A stretch of DNA of 6,653 bases. It comes from Lysobacteraceae bacterium (GTDB lineage Bacteria > Pseudomonadota > Gammaproteobacteria > Xanthomonadales > Rhodanobacteraceae). Positions within the stretch are counted from its first letter, which is position 1, and each line of letters opens with the position of its first letter. The notes under the pieces were generated by a model. The model searched no databases. It was not told the origin of the DNA and saw nothing but the letters and a program-made list of their open reading frames with translations. Of this stretch, positions 4,643 to 6,653 are shown piece after piece. Location: assembly GCA_018971925.1 (NCBI GenBank), contig JAGWZT010000114.1, positions 1 to 6,653 of the forward strand, given 5' to 3'. Both the position numbers and the translations under genes were made by a program.

Positions 4643-6653
4643 TTACTCCCCGATGGATGCCGCAGGGTACGCCTGCAGCACCGGCCCCAACGCCGCCTGC
4701 AATGGCCCCAACCACGCCGCGTAACGCCGCCAGTGATCCAGACCGTCACGATAGATCGGCCGGCGCACCTGCTCGGAACTTGCCGTGCGCACCGGCCTGT
4801 GGTTGTCGAAAAACCGCAGGCAGGCCGGCTCGAACGCCAGGCCGCAATAATCCAGGATGCGCCGCACCTCGGCCTCGGTGTCCTCGACCAGCCGCTCGTA
4901 ATGGACGCGGCAGACCCGCCCGGGCAACACGGCATCGAAATGCGCCATGAGTTCCACGTAATCGCGGTAATAGCGCCCGATGTCGTCGAGGCTGTAGCTG
5001 AAGCCCTGACCACGTGCGAAATGTTGCTTGAAGATCGAAAAGCCGCACGCCATCGGGTGCCGCCGCGCGTCGATGATCTTCGCATTCGGCAGGATCAGCT
5101 GGATCAGGCCGACGTGCATGAAGTTGTTGGGCATCTTGTCGATGAAGAACGGCTTGCCCGTCTTGCGCTGGATGCGGGTTGCGGCGAGGTAGCGTTCGCC
5201 GAGGGCGCGCAACGCCTCCGAATCGAGCGCGGCCAGCGCATGGTGATACGGCATCTCCGCGCTGCGCGCGGCTTGCCGGCGGAGCTCGCCCGTGAGCGTC
5301 GTGAGCTCCGGCAACTCCATCGTGCCCTCGGCCTGGCTGTGGCTGGCGAGGATCTGCTCGATCAGGGTCGAGCCTGCGCGCGGCAGGCCGACCACGAAGA
5401 TCGGGTCCGGCGCCACGCACCCGGATCCTGCGCGCTCCGCGAAGAACTCGCGCGTGTAATGTTTGCGGATGTAGGCAACCCTGGACGTGGTCTCGCCGGC
5501 ATCGTAGGGAAGCTGCGCGCGGCGGATCGCGTTGCCCCGGGCGTAGTGGCGAAACGATGCCGCGCAGTCGTCGGCGTCTTCCAACGCCTTGCCCAGCGCA
5601 AACTCGAGGTGCAGCCGATCTTCGTCGCACAAATCGCTCCGTGGCAACTGCCGCCGCATCGCCGCAAGGTCAGCGGCGTCGAACCGGAACAGCTTCAGGT
5701 TGGCGAGGCTCCACCATGCCTCCCCGAACGATGGCTCCAGCTCGACGCAGCGACGGTAGGCTGCCACGGCCTGCTCGACGTCGCCGGCCGTCTTCAACGC
5801 GTGCCCGTAGCTCAACCAGAGCTTCGCCGCATCCGGGTGTTCTCGCACCAGCTCGGCGTAAATCCCGAGTGCCGGTTCGTAATCGCCGACCCTGCACAGC
5901 ACCGCGGCCTTGAGGTTCCGGCAGCCGGCGTGCGCGGGGTCCAGCGTCAGCACCCGATCGATCTCGGCCAGCGCCTCCTGCGGCCGGTTGCTCCGGTGCA
6001 GGACCAGCGCGTAGTTCCAGCGCGCCTCCAGGAAATCGGGAGCAAGTTCCAGACAACGCCCGAGCAGATGCGCGGCGTCTTCGTTGCGTTCCAGGCGCGC
6101 CGCCACTTCAGCCAGCATGCGCATCGCGACGACATCGGTCGGTGCTTGTTGCAGGCGCTCGCGCAGCAACGCCTCCGCCTCCGGGATCCGGTCCGCGACC
6201 ATCGCGTCGGCGGCGGCCAGCAACTCCCGGTCGCGTGTGGAATGACGCACGTGGTCGAGGTACGCCGCATGCGCGAGTTCGCGCTCGCCTTCCGCCCACA
6301 GTGCGTCACCCAGCAACCGCCACGCCTGCGGCAGGCCGGGGTTCGATTGCACCGCACGGCGCAACGCGGCAATGGCGTCGCGGCCCCTTCCGCACCGAAG
6401 CAGCGCCAAGCCGAGATCGAACTGGATTTCGCCCCGGTCCGGGAAAGTTTTCGCGAGCCGATCGAGGGTGTCGACAGACCGCGGAAGATCCCCCTGCAGC
6501 GAGTACGCTTCCGCCAGCAACTGCAGGGCCACGGGATGTTCGGGGACCACCCGCAGGACTTCGCCGATTTGCTCGACGGCCAACGCCGGTGCGGTCCGCA
6601 GGAGTCGTCGGGCATGGGCCAGCGCCTGCTGCAGGGAACCGGTGGCCGGTGCT
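4643..6653 (-). CDS. TPR-repeat sulfotransferase (5' end outside window)
   Basis: The frame is open to the window edge, giving at least 669 residues (numbered here from the codon at 6652-6650). The residues before the TTG at 6583 still look like helical repeat sequence (LQQALAHARRLLR), so that TTG is unlikely to be the start. Residues 1 to about 335 hold about eight complete 34-residue TPR units plus partial ones, for example the unit starting AKLWLSYGHALKTAGD. From about 416 a Sulfotransfer_3-type domain follows. GLPRAGST at 422-429 is the loop that binds the 5'-phosphosulfate of PAPS, E446 in GTMELPEL matches the proposed catalytic base of tyrosylprotein sulfotransferases, and RRHP at 530-533 with S539 fits the 3'-phosphate site. 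No signal peptide or membrane segment is visible in the part present. The enzyme should transfer sulfate from PAPS to a hydroxyl group; the TPRs probably hold a partner or peptide substrate. The acceptor is unknown. It is the first visible gene of the unit that ends with the receptor. Confidence 0.92.
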   Translation of the reverse strand, partial: APATGSLQQALAHARRLLRTAPALAVEQIGEVLRVVPEHPVALQLLAEAYSLQGDLPRSVDTLDRLAKTFPDRGEIQFDLGLALLRCGRGRDAIAALRRAVQSNPGLPQAWRLLGDALWAEGERELAHAAYLDHVRHSTRDRELLAAADAMVADRIPEAEALLRERLQQAPTDVVAMRMLAEVAARLERNEDAAHLLGRCLELAPDFLEARWNYALVLHRSNRPQEALAEIDRVLTLDPAHAGCRNLKAAVLCRVGDYEPALGIYAELVREHPDAAKLWLSYGHALKTAGDVEQAVAAYRRCVELEPSFGEAWWSLANLKLFRFDAADLAAMRRQLPRSDLCDEDRLHLEFALGKALEDADDCAASFRHYARGNAIRRAQLPYDAGETTSRVAYIRKHYTREFFAERAGSGCVAPDPIFVVGLPRAGSTLIEQILASHSQAEGTMELPELTTLTGELRRQAARSAEMPYHHALAALDSEALRALGERYLAATRIQRKTGKPFFIDKMPNNFMHVGLIQLILPNAKIIDARRHPMACGFSIFKQHFARGQGFSYSLDDIGRYYRDYVELMAHFDAVLPGRVCRVHYERLVEDTEAEVRRILDYCGLAFEPACLRFFDNHRPVRTASSEQVRRPIYRDGLDHWRRYAAWLGPLQAALGPVLQAYPAASIGE

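Noticed and set aside
6581..6583. TTG as start of the sulfotransferase
   Set aside because: The frame stays open for 23 more codons to the window edge and that stretch reads as helical repeat-like protein, so the true start is most likely outside the window.
1..6653. CRISPR arrays, insertion sequences or tandem repeats
   Set aside because: No regularly spaced direct repeats, transposase frames or terminal inverted repeats were seen.

Overview
The window looks like chromosomal DNA of a GC-rich gammaproteobacterium. Supporting signs are an elongator tRNA-Met and a tRNA-Arg(CCG) that closely resemble enterobacterial ones, an encoded CCA in tRNA-Arg, a TTGACA-type promoter, and a large TonB-dependent receptor. 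The Xanthomonadales (Xanthomonadaceae/Rhodanobacteraceae) are a plausible home because they are GC-rich and rich in such receptors. This placement is inference; no marker gene settles it.

Layout. Positions 1-66 hold a tRNA-Met gene on the minus strand, cut by the window edge exactly at the end of its T stem. Positions 67-250 are a divergent promoter region: a strong promoter fires leftwards into tRNA-Met and a perfect TATAAT -10 box points rightwards. Positions 251-1618 (+) encode a ClC-family anion channel/transporter with an unusual pore. Positions 1619-1813 are a non-coding stretch with a possible -10 box, leading to a complete tRNA-Arg(CCG) at 1814-1890 (+). Positions 1891-2026 are a short region packed with three inverted repeats, the last of which lies just after the stop codon of the gene on the opposite strand.

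From 6653 back to 2027 everything is on the minus strand and forms one apparent transcription unit. The first gene encodes a TPR-repeat protein with a C-terminal PAPS-dependent sulfotransferase domain; its 5' end lies beyond the window. A gap of 45 bases follows, then an 856-residue TonB-dependent outer-membrane receptor, then a strong hairpin.

How the parts fit. The housekeeping part (two tRNAs and an ion channel) is ordinary. The sulfotransferase-receptor pair is the interesting part. A cytoplasmic sulfate-transferring enzyme coupled to an outer-membrane importer suggests that a sulfated molecule is made for, recognised by, or taken up through the receptor, or that the receptor itself is modified. 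The substrate cannot be read from the sequence. The receptor carries four closely spaced cysteine pairs and a tyrosine/aspartate-rich segment that give handles for testing this.
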